A stretch of 64,000 nt of DNA from positions 1 to 64,000 of the forward strand of contig SXHN01000031.1 of assembly GCA_005773635.1 (NCBI GenBank). Direction: 5' to 3'. This document shows positions 9,527 through 17,022 of this stretch, piece by piece. A program made the position numbers and the translations under genes. The notes beneath the pieces were generated by a model. The model did no database searches. It was not told the origin of the DNA and saw nothing but the letters and a program-made list of their open reading frames with translations. The first letter of the stretch is position 1. Every line of letters starts with the position of its first letter. The stretch comes from Actinomycetota bacterium (lineage in GTDB: Bacteria; Actinomycetota; Acidimicrobiia; IMCC26256; PALSA-610).

Positions 9527-10404
9527 GGCATCACCATTGTTCCTACGCCTTCGCGGGTGAAAAATTCGAGAAGCAACGCGTGGGGTAAGCGACCATCGAG
9601 AATGTGGGCGCTCCGCACACCGCCGCGCAACGCTCCGATGCACGACTCGATCTTCGGAATCATGCCCTCGCTCAACGCGCCATCAGACACCAACTTCTCA
9701 AGACCGTCGACGTCGATGCGGCTGATCAGCGAAGCCTGATCGGGCCAACGTTCGTAGACCCCAGCAACATCGGTGAGATACACCAACTTCTCGGCATCGA
9801 GTGCCGCCGCAATGGCGCCCGCGACAGTGTCAGCGTTGATGTTGTAGGCCTGGCCATCGTCGTCGGTACCGACGGTCGCAATCACCGGGATCAGATCTTC
9901 TGCGATCAAACGATGCACGATCGTCGGGTCGATGCTGCGGACATCTCCGACGAAACCAAGCCGCGGGTCGCGTTGATCGACTCGAATCAATCCGGCGTCT
10001 TCGCCGCTCAGCCCAACCGCGTAACTCCCGTGACGATTCAGTGCCGAAACAATCTCGCGATTCACCTTGCCAACCAACGCCATACGAACAATGTCGACCG
10101 TCTCTGCATCGGTCACGCGCAAGCCATCAACAAAGGTGGATTCCTTGCCAAGGCGTTGCATCAGGTCGGTGATCTGCGGACCGCCGCCATGAACTACCAC
10201 CGGATACATTCCGATCGCGCGCATGAGCACGACATCGGTGCAAAACAGATCCAATGGATCGATCCCTTCGCTCCCAGCCAGCGCGTTACCGCCATATTTG
10301 ATGACGACGATCTTGCCGGAAAATTGCGTTATATACGGCAACGCATCAGCCAGCACTGCCGCTTTCGTAGACGCGTCCGCAAGCCGTGCAGCAAAATCGC
10401 TCAT
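9523..10404 (-). CDS. argB: acetylglutamate kinase
   Basis: Phosphorylates N-acetylglutamate, the usual feedback-controlled step. The 293-residue product has VIKYGGNA near the N-terminus, VVVHGGGPQI for substrate binding and the C-terminal ATP site around DGRLPHALLLE. The long N-terminal helix is typical of arginine-sensitive, hexameric forms, suggesting arginine inhibition (inference). It overlaps argJ upstream and argD downstream by 4 nt each. Confidence 0.96.
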   Translation of the reverse strand: MSDFAARLADASTKAAVLADALPYITQFSGKIVVIKYGGNALAGSEGIDPLDLFCTDVVLMRAIGMYPVVVHGGGPQITDLMQRLGKESTFVDGLRVTDAETVDIVRMALVGKVNREIVSALNRHGSYAVGLSGEDAGLIRVDQRDPRLGFVGDVRSIDPTIVHRLIAEDLIPVIATVGTDDDGQAYNINADTVAGAIAAALDAEKLVYLTDVAGVYERWPDQASLISRIDVDGLEKLVSDGALSEGMIPKIESCIGALRGGVRSAHILDGRLPHALLLEFFTREGVGTMVMP

Positions 10405-11603
10405 GACGTTCTCATGTTCTCGTCGATGTATCCGGGAGCGAGGTCGGTTGTGAGCATTGTGTGCGTTCCGTGGCCACCGGTGCCGAGGTCAACAAGAATC
10501 TCTATGTCGGAGTTTTGCATGAGCTCGTCGAGTCGCTTCGTGTCATGTTCCGCAGCAATCCCGTTGCGACAATTCACTATGCCTTGGTAAGTAATCGTGA
10601 CTTGTTCCGGGTCGAAGTATGCGCCGCTAGCACCACATTCTGAAATCACACGCCCCCAATATGGGTCAGCACCATAGAGCGAGCACTGCACCAACTGACT
10701 CTTGGTGATACCACGTGCCGCGAGCTTGGCATCGTGTTTCGACCGGGCACCTTGCACGGTAACGCGTGCGAACTTGGTGGCACCCTCCGCGTCGCGCGCC
10801 ATCTGCTCGGCGATTGAGCAGCACACCTCGGTCAACGCGGCGACGAAATGAGCGTATGCATCACCGATTGTCGCGACGATTGTCGGGTTGCCCGCTAATC
10901 CATTCGCAAGAATCAGGACGGTGTCATTGGTTGACCGAGCACCATCGACGTCGACGCAGTCAAATGAGTCCGAGACCGCCGCAGCCAGTGCCTGTTGTAG
11001 AACGTGCTGGTCTACCGCGGCGTCGGTAGTAATGACACACAACATCGTGGCCATCGCGGGCGACAACATGGCCGCGCCTTTGGCCATCCCACCGATAGTG
11101 ACAGAGACGCCATCGAGATTCGCGCTGGCCACCGCTTCCTTACGCACCGTGTCAGTAGTGAGGATCGCGGTCGCCGCGGCCGCGCCGTGCGGCTCGGTGC
11201 CACCGAGTTGTTGGGTCAATTGGGGTATGCCCTGCTCGATCGAGTCGAAGGGCATTGGAATACCAATAAGCCCTGTCGAACAGACCAACACGTCGTTTGG
11301 CCGAATCCCGAGCCCGGTGGCTGTGAGTTTGGTCATTCGCAACGCATGAACCCGACCGGCCTCGCCGGTTGCGGCATTGGCATTGCCCGAATTGAGAACG
11401 ACCGCGGCCGCGCGCCCGTCATTCAGATGACGTCGGCTGATTTGGACAGGTGCGGCCTGACACAAATTCGTGGTGAACGTGCCGGCAGCCGCAACAGTTT
11501 GACCGTCGGCGGTCGCCACGATGGCAAGATCGGGCGCGCCACTTTCTTTGATGCCACAGGCCATTCCACCAGCGACAAATCCTTTGGCTGCAACGACACT
11601 CAC
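10401..11603 (-). CDS. argJ: ornithine acetyltransferase / N-acetylglutamate synthase ArgJ
   Basis: Transfers acetyl from N-acetylornithine to glutamate, and in bifunctional forms also uses acetyl-CoA. The 400-residue precursor has the self-cleavage site GMAKGAAMLSPAMATML; cleavage before Thr186 would give alpha and beta chains with Thr as nucleophile. GTG 11603 overlaps the argC stop as GTGA. No argA lies in the operon, consistent with ArgJ recycling or supplying the acetyl group. Confidence 0.95.
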   Translation of the reverse strand: MSVVAAKGFVAGGMACGIKESGAPDLAIVATADGQTVAAAGTFTTNLCQAAPVQISRRHLNDGRAAAVVLNSGNANAATGEAGRVHALRMTKLTATGLGIRPNDVLVCSTGLIGIPMPFDSIEQGIPQLTQQLGGTEPHGAAAATAILTTDTVRKEAVASANLDGVSVTIGGMAKGAAMLSPAMATMLCVITTDAAVDQHVLQQALAAAVSDSFDCVDVDGARSTNDTVLILANGLAGNPTIVATIGDAYAHFVAALTEVCCSIAEQMARDAEGATKFARVTVQGARSKHDAKLAARGITKSQLVQCSLYGADPYWGRVISECGASGAYFDPEQVTITYQGIVNCRNGIAAEHDTKRLDELMQNSDIEILVDLGTGGHGTHTMLTTDLAPGYIDENMRTS

Positions 11604-12637
11604 GGAGCGACTCCAAGCACGGGAAGGGCCATGGTTTCAGGCAATCCAAGCAAAATATTGGCATTCTGGAGCGCGTGACCGGCCGCGCCTTTAACCATGT
11701 TGTCGATAGCTGCGATGGCCAACACAGTATTCGTGCGAGCATCGAAACGAACCGTGATGTGGACAGAATTTGATCCGTACGTAGCGCGCGTGCCGCTGGG
11801 CTCGTTGGTTACCGTCACGAATGGTTCGTTGGCGTAAAACGAACGGTATAGATCGAGCAGCGCGCCGGTCGTTAGGCCGCCGCGTGCCGGGTTCGCAGTG
11901 CAGGTGGCAAGAATGCCGCGCGTCATCGGCACAAGGTGCGGGGTGAATAGCACAGTTGTTGGAATACCACCAACGTGTTCTAGCGCCATTTCCATTTCTG
12001 CGGTGTGCCGATGAGTCAGCAGTCCGTACGCACTGGCGTTTTCATTGACCTCGCTGAAATGACTCGTAATCTTCAACGCCCGCCCTGCACCGCTCACCCC
12101 ACTCATCGCGTTGACCACGATCCCAGTGTGTTCAATCGCCTTGTCGGCAACGAGCGGAGCCAGTGCATAACTCGCCGCAGTCGGGTAGCAACCGGGTACC
12201 GCAACGTGTTGACTTTGTTTCACGTCTTCGCGATAGAGCTCCGTCATGCCAAATGCGAAGTCGCGAATGAGATGTGGGGCAGTGTGCTGGTCGCCGTACC
12301 ACTGTTCGTAACTCGGTGCCGGCAAACGAAAGTCGGCACCGAAATCGACGATGTGATCCACAGCGCCAATGAGCTCAGGCACGATCTTCTGCGATGCACC
12401 ATGGGGCAACGCAAGAAACACCACGTCGACACCAGCCGCAGCTTGTGCAGACGATTGCACGAATACCCGGTCGCCGTAGATCGGAGCCAGGGCAGGGAAC
12501 AGGTCTCCCACTGTCGCGCCAGCATTGGATTCTGCGCCAACCACCGCAACGTCGAATTCGGGATGGTTCGCAAGCAACTTGAGCAGCTCCGCGCCGCCGT
12601 AGCCCGAAGCGCCAAGGATCGCGGCGGTATACGTCAT
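11600..12637 (-). CDS. argC: N-acetyl-gamma-glutamyl-phosphate reductase
   Basis: NADPH-dependent reduction of acetylglutamyl phosphate to the semialdehyde. The 345-residue product begins with the Rossmann motif AILGASGYGGAELL and has the catalytic cysteine in VAVPGCYPTAA. An upstream in-frame extension exists, but ATG 12637 lies 7 nt after a -10 box, implying a nearly leaderless mRNA and fixing the start. It is the first gene of the arginine operon. Confidence 0.95.
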   Translation of the reverse strand: MTYTAAILGASGYGGAELLKLLANHPEFDVAVVGAESNAGATVGDLFPALAPIYGDRVFVQSSAQAAAGVDVVFLALPHGASQKIVPELIGAVDHIVDFGADFRLPAPSYEQWYGDQHTAPHLIRDFAFGMTELYREDVKQSQHVAVPGCYPTAASYALAPLVADKAIEHTGIVVNAMSGVSGAGRALKITSHFSEVNENASAYGLLTHRHTAEMEMALEHVGGIPTTVLFTPHLVPMTRGILATCTANPARGGLTTGALLDLYRSFYANEPFVTVTNEPSGTRATYGSNSVHITVRFDARTNTVLAIAAIDNMVKGAAGHALQNANILLGLPETMALPVLGVAP

Positions 12638-12644
12638 GCTGCAT

Positions 12645-12673
12645 ACTATACACCACGCTGCATAACCTCGCAA
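12645..12673 (-). promoter_or_regulatory. arginine operon promoter, nearly leaderless
   Basis: The minus strand has -35 TTGCGA (12673-12668), a 17-bp spacer and -10 TATAGT (12650-12645). Only 7 bases separate the -10 from the argC ATG, so initiation would fall at about one base before it. Repeated GCTGCAT/TGCAT words flank the -10 and could be ArgR half-sites, but I do not see a clear ARG box. Confidence 0.65.
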
Positions 12674-12680
12674 ACGCTCT

Positions 12681-12825
12681 ACCGTGGTCGCGATCCGATA
12701 ACGCGGGCGATACCCAAGCCCGACCACGGCGAGTGCCCATGGGACGTGACTGTGACCCATCGACAGCCGTGGTCGCGATCCTGTAATGCCGGCGTTACCC
12801 AAGCCCGACCACGGCTGTCGATGGG
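12681..12825. repeat. two palindromic repeat units between argC and the MaoC genes
   Basis: Two related 50-bp units lie at 12681-12730 and 12766-12815. Each begins CCGTGGTCGCGATC and ends CCCAAGCCCGACCACGG, so each can form a hairpin with 9-bp arms. In unit two the palindrome extends outward: 12756-12775 is the exact reverse complement of 12806-12825 (20-bp arms). Both flanking genes are transcribed away from it, so it is not an ordinary terminator. It resembles a REP or MITE-like element. Confidence 0.8.
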
Positions 12826-12838
12826 TAGGTTGCGGGCC

Positions 12839-13237
12839 ATGGACGAGCCGTTCGGCGGACTACACGTTGGGGATCAACTGGATCCGCTGGTACTCACAAT
12901 TTCGCCGACGGCCAATGAGCGGTACTGGCGAGCGGCGGGAATTGACCACCCATTGCTGCGAGCAGGAGCGCTGTATCCCCTCATCGCCGCAAATCTGACC
13001 GTGCTTGCTCTCACCCACCACTACCCGGTGGCAATGATCCAAACCCGCCAGAGTTTGGAGTGTCACCGTCGAGCCGATGCACCTGTGGAATTGGCGACCC
13101 ACGCCAGGGTCATAGAACGCTACGCGAAACGCGATCTCGAGTACATCGTGATCGAAGCCAATGTCACGATCGACGGTGAAGCGTTGTGGGACGCGACTTC
13201 GCATTTCACGCCCGCAGCATCGGTAACGGCCCGATGA
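12839..13237 (+). CDS. MaoC-like dehydratase, first subunit
   Basis: Small hot-dog-fold protein of 132 residues, similar in length and layout to the N-terminal half of two-subunit R-specific enoyl-CoA hydratases (FAS1-like dehydratase). The segment ANERYWRAAGIDHPLL resembles the substrate-entry region of the family. Start ATG 12839 is chosen; an in-frame ATG at 12821 lies in the palindrome arm. It overlaps the next MaoC gene by 4 nt, suggesting a heterodimer acting on a CoA thioester. Confidence 0.75.
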   Translation: MDEPFGGLHVGDQLDPLVLTISPTANERYWRAAGIDHPLLRAGALYPLIAANLTVLALTHHYPVAMIQTRQSLECHRRADAPVELATHARVIERYAKRDLEYIVIEANVTIDGEALWDATSHFTPAASVTAR

Positions 13238-13584
13238 GTGCGCACGACAAATTTGTCGTCACCGACGAACTCATCCAGCGCTATTCCCGCCGTGGCAATT
13301 TCCACACCGACGCTGCACAGTCCGAGAGTCTCGGGTTGCCAGGACTCGTAGCGCAAGGCACCCAAGTCGCGGGCCGTGCCTACGGCATGCTGCTCGAAGC
13401 GTGGGACGACGACTTCCTCGCGCACGGATCACTCGAGCTGAAGTTCGTCGGCATGGTGGTCGGCGGCGATGAAATCGCATCGTCAGTCGTCGTCGACGGC
13501 GATCAAGCCCACCTCAAGGTCACGAACACAACTCGGCTGCGCACCGCGGTCATCGGAACTGCCTCACGGTTGCCCAAAACATAA
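13234..13584 (+). CDS. MaoC-like dehydratase, second subunit
   Basis: Hot-dog-fold hydratase/dehydratase of 116 residues. The region LGLPGLVAQGTQVAGRAYGMLLEAW corresponds to the hot-dog helix, and SLELKFVGMVVGGDEI to the following strands. ATG 13234 overlaps the preceding stop as ATGA. The usual hydratase 2 Asp/His pair is not obvious in this sequence, so catalysis may be shared with or carried by the partner. The substrate is unknown. Confidence 0.78.
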   Translation: MSAHDKFVVTDELIQRYSRRGNFHTDAAQSESLGLPGLVAQGTQVAGRAYGMLLEAWDDDFLAHGSLELKFVGMVVGGDEIASSVVVDGDQAHLKVTNTTRLRTAVIGTASRLPKT

Positions 13585-13674
13585 ACGAACGGGCGTTGTC
13601 GCAGGACCAGTGGCACAAAATCGTTCACGCGTGTAGAACTAATACATGACGTCAACGGTCTTGCCAGGTTCTCC

Positions 13675-14199
13675 ATGGACATTGTAAAGCTAGGCAACAT
13701 CTCGCTCGTCGATCATCTTGGTTCGCCGCACCTGCTCGGCGACCTTTGGTCTCAACAACCAGTCGTGCTGGTATTTCTGCGACATTTCGGTTGACTGCAT
13801 TGCCGTGAACATGCCGCGCAGTTGCGTGAGCGCCATGACGAGTTTGAAGCACTCGGAGCCACCATCGTTGCGATCGGCACGGGCGACCAGCGATATGCAG
13901 CAGCGTTTGTGCAGGACGAACACATTCCGTTTCTCGTGCTCGTCGACGACAACGCTGAAGCCGCGAAAGCCGCCGCAGTCATACGAGTGCCGTTCCTCAA
14001 GATGTTTTCACCAACTACGTGGAAAGCAACCAAGGAAACGTCCAAACGAGGGTTCAAAATTCATAAGGCAGGCAAACGCGTGACACAGATGGGCGGTACC
14101 TGGGTGATCACGCCGGCGGGCGCAATCACATTCGCACACGTCGACGATGACAGCACCGATCACGCGTCAATCGACGATGTGCTCGCTGCCGTGCGATGA
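13675..14199 (+). CDS. peroxiredoxin-like selenoprotein (Sec40, UxxC), SelL/Prx-like family
   Basis: Thioredoxin-fold redox protein of 174 residues if the in-frame TGA at 13792-13794 is read as selenocysteine. The frame runs from ATG 13675 through VVLVFLRHFG, then TGA, then LHCREHAAQLRERHDEFE to a stop at 14199. Family members have FLRHFGCxxCRE here, so the TGA sits exactly on the first redox Cys and leaves U40-L-H-C43. A stem-loop 25 nt after the TGA fits a bacterial SECIS. Sequence on both sides matches the family without shift, arguing against a pseudogene. Its 3' end overlaps the convergent membrane gene by 33 bp. Standard callers would keep only the part from TTG 13822. Confidence 0.82.
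13792..13828 (+). promoter_or_regulatory. UGA (Sec) codon and candidate bacterial SECIS of the peroxiredoxin-like gene
   Basis: TGA at 13792-13794 is followed by a stem 13815-13819 (CGCGC) pairing with 13824-13828 (GCGTG, one G-U pair) around loop AGTT (13820-13823). The loop starts 25 nt after the UGA and has G in its second position, as expected of SelB-binding hairpins. An alternative GCGC/GCGC pairing (13816-13819 with 13830-13833) has a 10-nt loop. Confidence 0.65.
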
Positions 14200-14433
14200 T
14201 TTCCGCCCGCCCCACCGATACCAAATCTGGGCGACAATCAACCATGTCGCGTTGATCGCCACCGATCTCCACTCCGACTTCAACGCCCACCCCGCGACGA
14301 TCGCTCCAACGGCAAGCTGGTGGGCAACAAACCATCGCACTCGACGCTCGCGTACCACAGGGACGAAACGAATAATCACGACGATCGAAACCGGATAACC
14401 GAAACCGTGGAGCGCAACTGCGAGCGCTTTCAT
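14167..14433 (-). CDS. small integral membrane protein
   Basis: An 88-residue protein with about two to three hydrophobic helices: ALHGFGYPVSIVVIIRFV near the start, FVAHQLAVGAIVAGWAL in the middle, and AINATWLIVAQIWYRW near the end. I do not recognise the family. ATG 14433 overlaps the stop of the upstream membrane gene as ATGA, so the two are translationally coupled and probably work together. The 3' end overlaps the convergent selenoprotein gene by 33 bp. The same transcript probably begins at the GrdB-family gene. Confidence 0.65.
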   Translation of the reverse strand: MKALAVALHGFGYPVSIVVIIRFVPVVRERRVRWFVAHQLAVGAIVAGWALKSEWRSVAINATWLIVAQIWYRWGGRKSSHGSEHIVD

Positions 14434-14879
14434 GCGGGCAACGCGATCAGCAGGATCACTACAAAAATCAAGCCGAAGCACACGATGTGGTCACGCAAAA
14501 TCAGCTGGGCGAGCTGTGACTGTGTCCGATGGTCATCGTTGCCACCACCGAGGCGAACCGCGTTCTTGACAGTGCGCGCAGCTGCAACGCCAATTGCGCC
14601 CATAACACACACTAGAGCTGCGACGCTGCGCCACCGTGCCAACTCTTCGTTGACAACAAGGCCGATCACCGACCCAAGCGTCACCAACATCGCAAGCGCA
14701 ACGAGACGGTTCATTGGCCGGGCCGATGTGGTGACCCGCGCGTAATACACCGAAATCGAATCGAGAATCTGCTGTGGAACGTCCCCGGCAGTCGTCCCTC
14801 GCACCTGTAGGTCAAACATCAAGTCGAACCACAAAACGGCCAACAAAAAGCCTGCGCTACAGGCGGAAAGGGTCCGCAT
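14430..14879 (-). CDS. four-helix membrane protein of unknown function
   Basis: A 149-residue protein with about four predicted transmembrane segments: residues 5-24, 58-78, 83-102 and 128-148. A polar loop GGGNDDHRTQSQ precedes the last helix. The layout resembles DUF1772-type small membrane proteins, but I cannot assign it. It begins 17 nt after the stop of the GrdB-family selenoprotein gene on the same strand and overlaps the next small membrane gene, so the three form an operon. Confidence 0.7.
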   Translation of the reverse strand: MRTLSACSAGFLLAVLWFDLMFDLQVRGTTAGDVPQQILDSISVYYARVTTSARPMNRLVALAMLVTLGSVIGLVVNEELARWRSVAALVCVMGAIGVAAARTVKNAVRLGGGNDDHRTQSQLAQLILRDHIVCFGLIFVVILLIALPA

Positions 14880-14896
14880 CGATCAACAAATTTCTT

Positions 14897-16051
14897 TCAC
14901 TGGCGAGTTGCCCGCGCCATGTAAAACCAAACTGGAAACGGTGCGCCACCGTCGCGCATCGCCCGACGGGCTTCTAGCAGTGTGCGTCCACCCTGCGTCA
15001 CGTCGTAGAACCACGATTCCGCGGCTCCTGGTGCGGGTGGTTCATCGTTGAGCGCGAGCGCCGCCTCTTCGTAATAGGTACGAAGATCGTGAGCCAGGCC
15101 AACAGGGTTGCCGGGAAGCCCGACTTCTTTCCAATCCGCGCCTGCGATGATCTCGACCAGCTTCGCCATTACGTCCGGTAAGCCATCGGCATCACATGAG
15201 CGGCCCACTGAGGTCACCCCGTTGCGGCTCAGGGTGCGGTTGTACGCACCTCGCAACGCAGTGATCTCGTCGACCGCAGGATGCAGCGACATGTCGTACC
15301 GCGGCGGCACTGCACATGAAAGCGGCGTGGCATCGTCGATTTCGATCACCACTGGATAATCCACCAGTACTGGGCCAGCGGGTTCGTCGAGCGTCACGAA
15401 CGCAGTACGCAAAACGTCGTGTTGGAACTGTGCGTCTTGTGGTTCGCCGAGCGGACGACCCAACGGAAAATCGCAATACAGCGCGCGGGGCGGCGACATC
15501 TTTTCGGCAACACCGCGAACCGAGATCAGCGAAACGGTGGCAAGACCTTCAGCTTCGAATACATGTGCGAGCGTACTCACGGTACGCGAACACAACGGTC
15601 AGACCGGCGTGAGCAGCACCACATCCACGCCGTCGGCGAGCAGAGCACGCGCGGCTCGCGGACCCGAGTCGAGGCGAATCGACGAAACCGTGTCTTCTTG
15701 GTTGCCCGCAAAGGCGAAGTGACGCGGCGCAACCGAACCAATGACTCCTTGCGCTTCGAGCTCTTCGAGCCGATCAATCGGGAAAACGACGTTGATATCA
15801 GCAGCAAATCCGGCGCGATCGAAATTGGGAGACCAGTGCCCCATTACCAAATCACGATCAGCCCTGTCGATTTCGCGGTAGCTCGTATCAGTATTGGTAT
15901 ACCCGTCCTCGCTAGCGCGGTGTAGGGCCGCGGTGGTAACGATTGCAACGGTCGCTTCGCTCAATCGTTTCGGCGTCGCGAACGCGGGAGTCGCAAACTC
16001 CGGCATGGGTAACCCGCTGGCGTACACCCGAATATCTGAATCGGCGGTCAC
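14897..16051 (-). CDS. GrdB-family selenoprotein (Sec151, UxxC)
   Basis: Member of the glycine/sarcosine/betaine reductase selenoprotein B family, 384 residues when TGA 15601-15599 is read as Sec. Upstream of the TGA it has the family features VTTAALHRASEDGY, TSYREID, DINVVFPIDRLEEL and VDVVLLTPV; downstream it continues without shift as PLCSRTVSTLAHVFEAEGL and RALYCDFPLGRP. This gives U151-P-L-C154 where relatives have CxxC or UxxC. GTG 16051 has GGAGG at 6-nt spacing. A 6-bp SECIS-like hairpin follows the TGA. The grdA, grdC and grdE genes of anaerobic glycine reductase are absent, so it is not a classical glycine reductase; the substrate is unknown. Two membrane proteins follow in the operon. 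Confidence 0.85.
15571..15601 (-). promoter_or_regulatory. UGA (Sec) codon and candidate bacterial SECIS of the GrdB-family gene
   Basis: On the minus strand TGA (15601-15599) is followed by GCGTAC (15587-15582), loop CGTGA (15581-15577) and GTACGC (15576-15571), a perfect 6-bp stem. The loop begins 17 nt after the UGA and its second base is G. These match the published general rules for bacterial SECIS elements (loop roughly 16-37 nt after UGA, G among the first two loop bases). Confidence 0.75.
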
Positions 16052-16091
16052 GGCGGTCCTCCATTGTCGAAGCGATACTCACGGAATATAT

Positions 16092-16110
16092 TGACACTAC
16101 TACTGACACT
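16092..16110. promoter_or_regulatory. direct repeat TGACACT in the divergent grdB-like / MBL promoter region
   Basis: TGACACT occurs at 16092-16098 and 16104-16110 with 12-bp spacing, inside the 96-bp gap between two divergent genes. TTGACA at 16091-16096 could be a -35 for the rightward MBL gene, with a weak TAAGTT -10. Period and position suggest a shared operator; the regulator is unknown. Confidence 0.4.
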
Positions 16111-16147
16111 TGTGTAAGTTCAATTACGAACCAAACAAAGGAACGCA

Positions 16148-16972
16148 ATGATCAAAGTGACGTTGCTCGGCACCGGTAACCCCGTCCCCGACCCCAACCG
16201 GGGTGGCTCGGCAACGCTCGTACAAGCAGGGACAAGCTACTTCCTCTTCGACGCAGGACGAGGCGTGTTGCAACGGCTCCTGGGCGCGGGGGTGCTGCCG
16301 AACATGTTGTCGGCAGTGTTACTTACCCATCTCCATTCCGACCACATCACGGATCTCAATGATGTGGTGACCACCCGATGGGTGATGTCACCGGTGCCGA
16401 ACGTGACGCGTTTGTGGGGGCCACCGCGCACCCAAGAAGTGGTGAATGGAATGATGGCGATGCTGCAACCCGACCTCGAGTATCGCCTCGCCCACCATGA
16501 AGATCTCACCTGGACGCCAGACGTGCGCGTGACGGAACTGCGCAGTGGTTCGGTGCTCGACGAAGACGGCGTGAAGATTACCGCCGAAGCAACCGACCAC
16601 AAGCCAGTCGAACCGACCGTTGGATACCGCATCGAACATGGCGGGCACGTTGTCGTGATTGGCGGCGACACAGTGCCTTGCCCTGGACTCGACGCGCTCT
16701 GCGCCGATGCTGACATTTACGTGCAAACCGTTTTGCGTGACGATCTCGTGTCGATGATCCCCATGCAGCGGTTCCAAGACACGATCGACTACCACTCAAG
16801 CGTCGTACAAGCGGCCGAGACCGCAACCCGCAATCGAGTCAAAAAGCTCGTGCTAACCCACATGGTGCCGACGCCAGCACCGAATTCGGCGAGTGAGTGG
16901 ATCGCAATCGCCGCGGCGCACTTCGCCGGTGAGATCATCTTTGGTGAAGACCTCCTAGCGATCGAGGCGTAA
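16148..16972 (+). CDS. MBL-fold metallo-hydrolase
   Basis: Metallo-beta-lactamase-fold hydrolase of 274 residues. It shows LLGTGNPVPDPNRGG at the N-terminus, the di-metal motif THLHSDHITDL, a bridging Asp region in VVIGGDTVP and a late His in LVLTHMVPTP. The arrangement is closest to RNase Z/arylsulfatase-like MBL proteins. ATG 16148 has AAAGGAA upstream. It is divergent from the GrdB-family selenoprotein and shares its promoter region; a functional link is possible but unproven. Confidence 0.88.
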   Translation: MIKVTLLGTGNPVPDPNRGGSATLVQAGTSYFLFDAGRGVLQRLLGAGVLPNMLSAVLLTHLHSDHITDLNDVVTTRWVMSPVPNVTRLWGPPRTQEVVNGMMAMLQPDLEYRLAHHEDLTWTPDVRVTELRSGSVLDEDGVKITAEATDHKPVEPTVGYRIEHGGHVVVIGGDTVPCPGLDALCADADIYVQTVLRDDLVSMIPMQRFQDTIDYHSSVVQAAETATRNRVKKLVLTHMVPTPAPNSASEWIAIAAAHFAGEIIFGEDLLAIEA

Positions 16973-17022
16973 CCCAGCGACCGGGTCTGCGCAGTCCAGG
17001 GAGTGCACCTAACCTTGGCCAC

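Noticed and set aside
12756..12825. Large palindrome as a transcription terminator
   Set aside because: Both neighbouring genes are transcribed away from it, and there is no T tract.
12005..13237. A 410-residue plus-strand protein ending in the MaoC domain
   Set aside because: Its first two thirds are antisense to argC and cross the palindromic repeats; only the part from about 12839 matches MaoC.
13822..14199. Short peroxiredoxin-like gene starting at TTG 13822
   Set aside because: This lacks the first strands and the redox motif; the same frame extends through a TGA to a complete N-terminus at 13675.
13675..16051. Both TGA-interrupted genes as pseudogenes or sequencing errors
   Set aside because: Each TGA falls exactly on the first Cys of a CxxC, flanking sequence is undamaged, and each has a suitable hairpin after it. 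Two such coincidences within 2.4 kb are unlikely.
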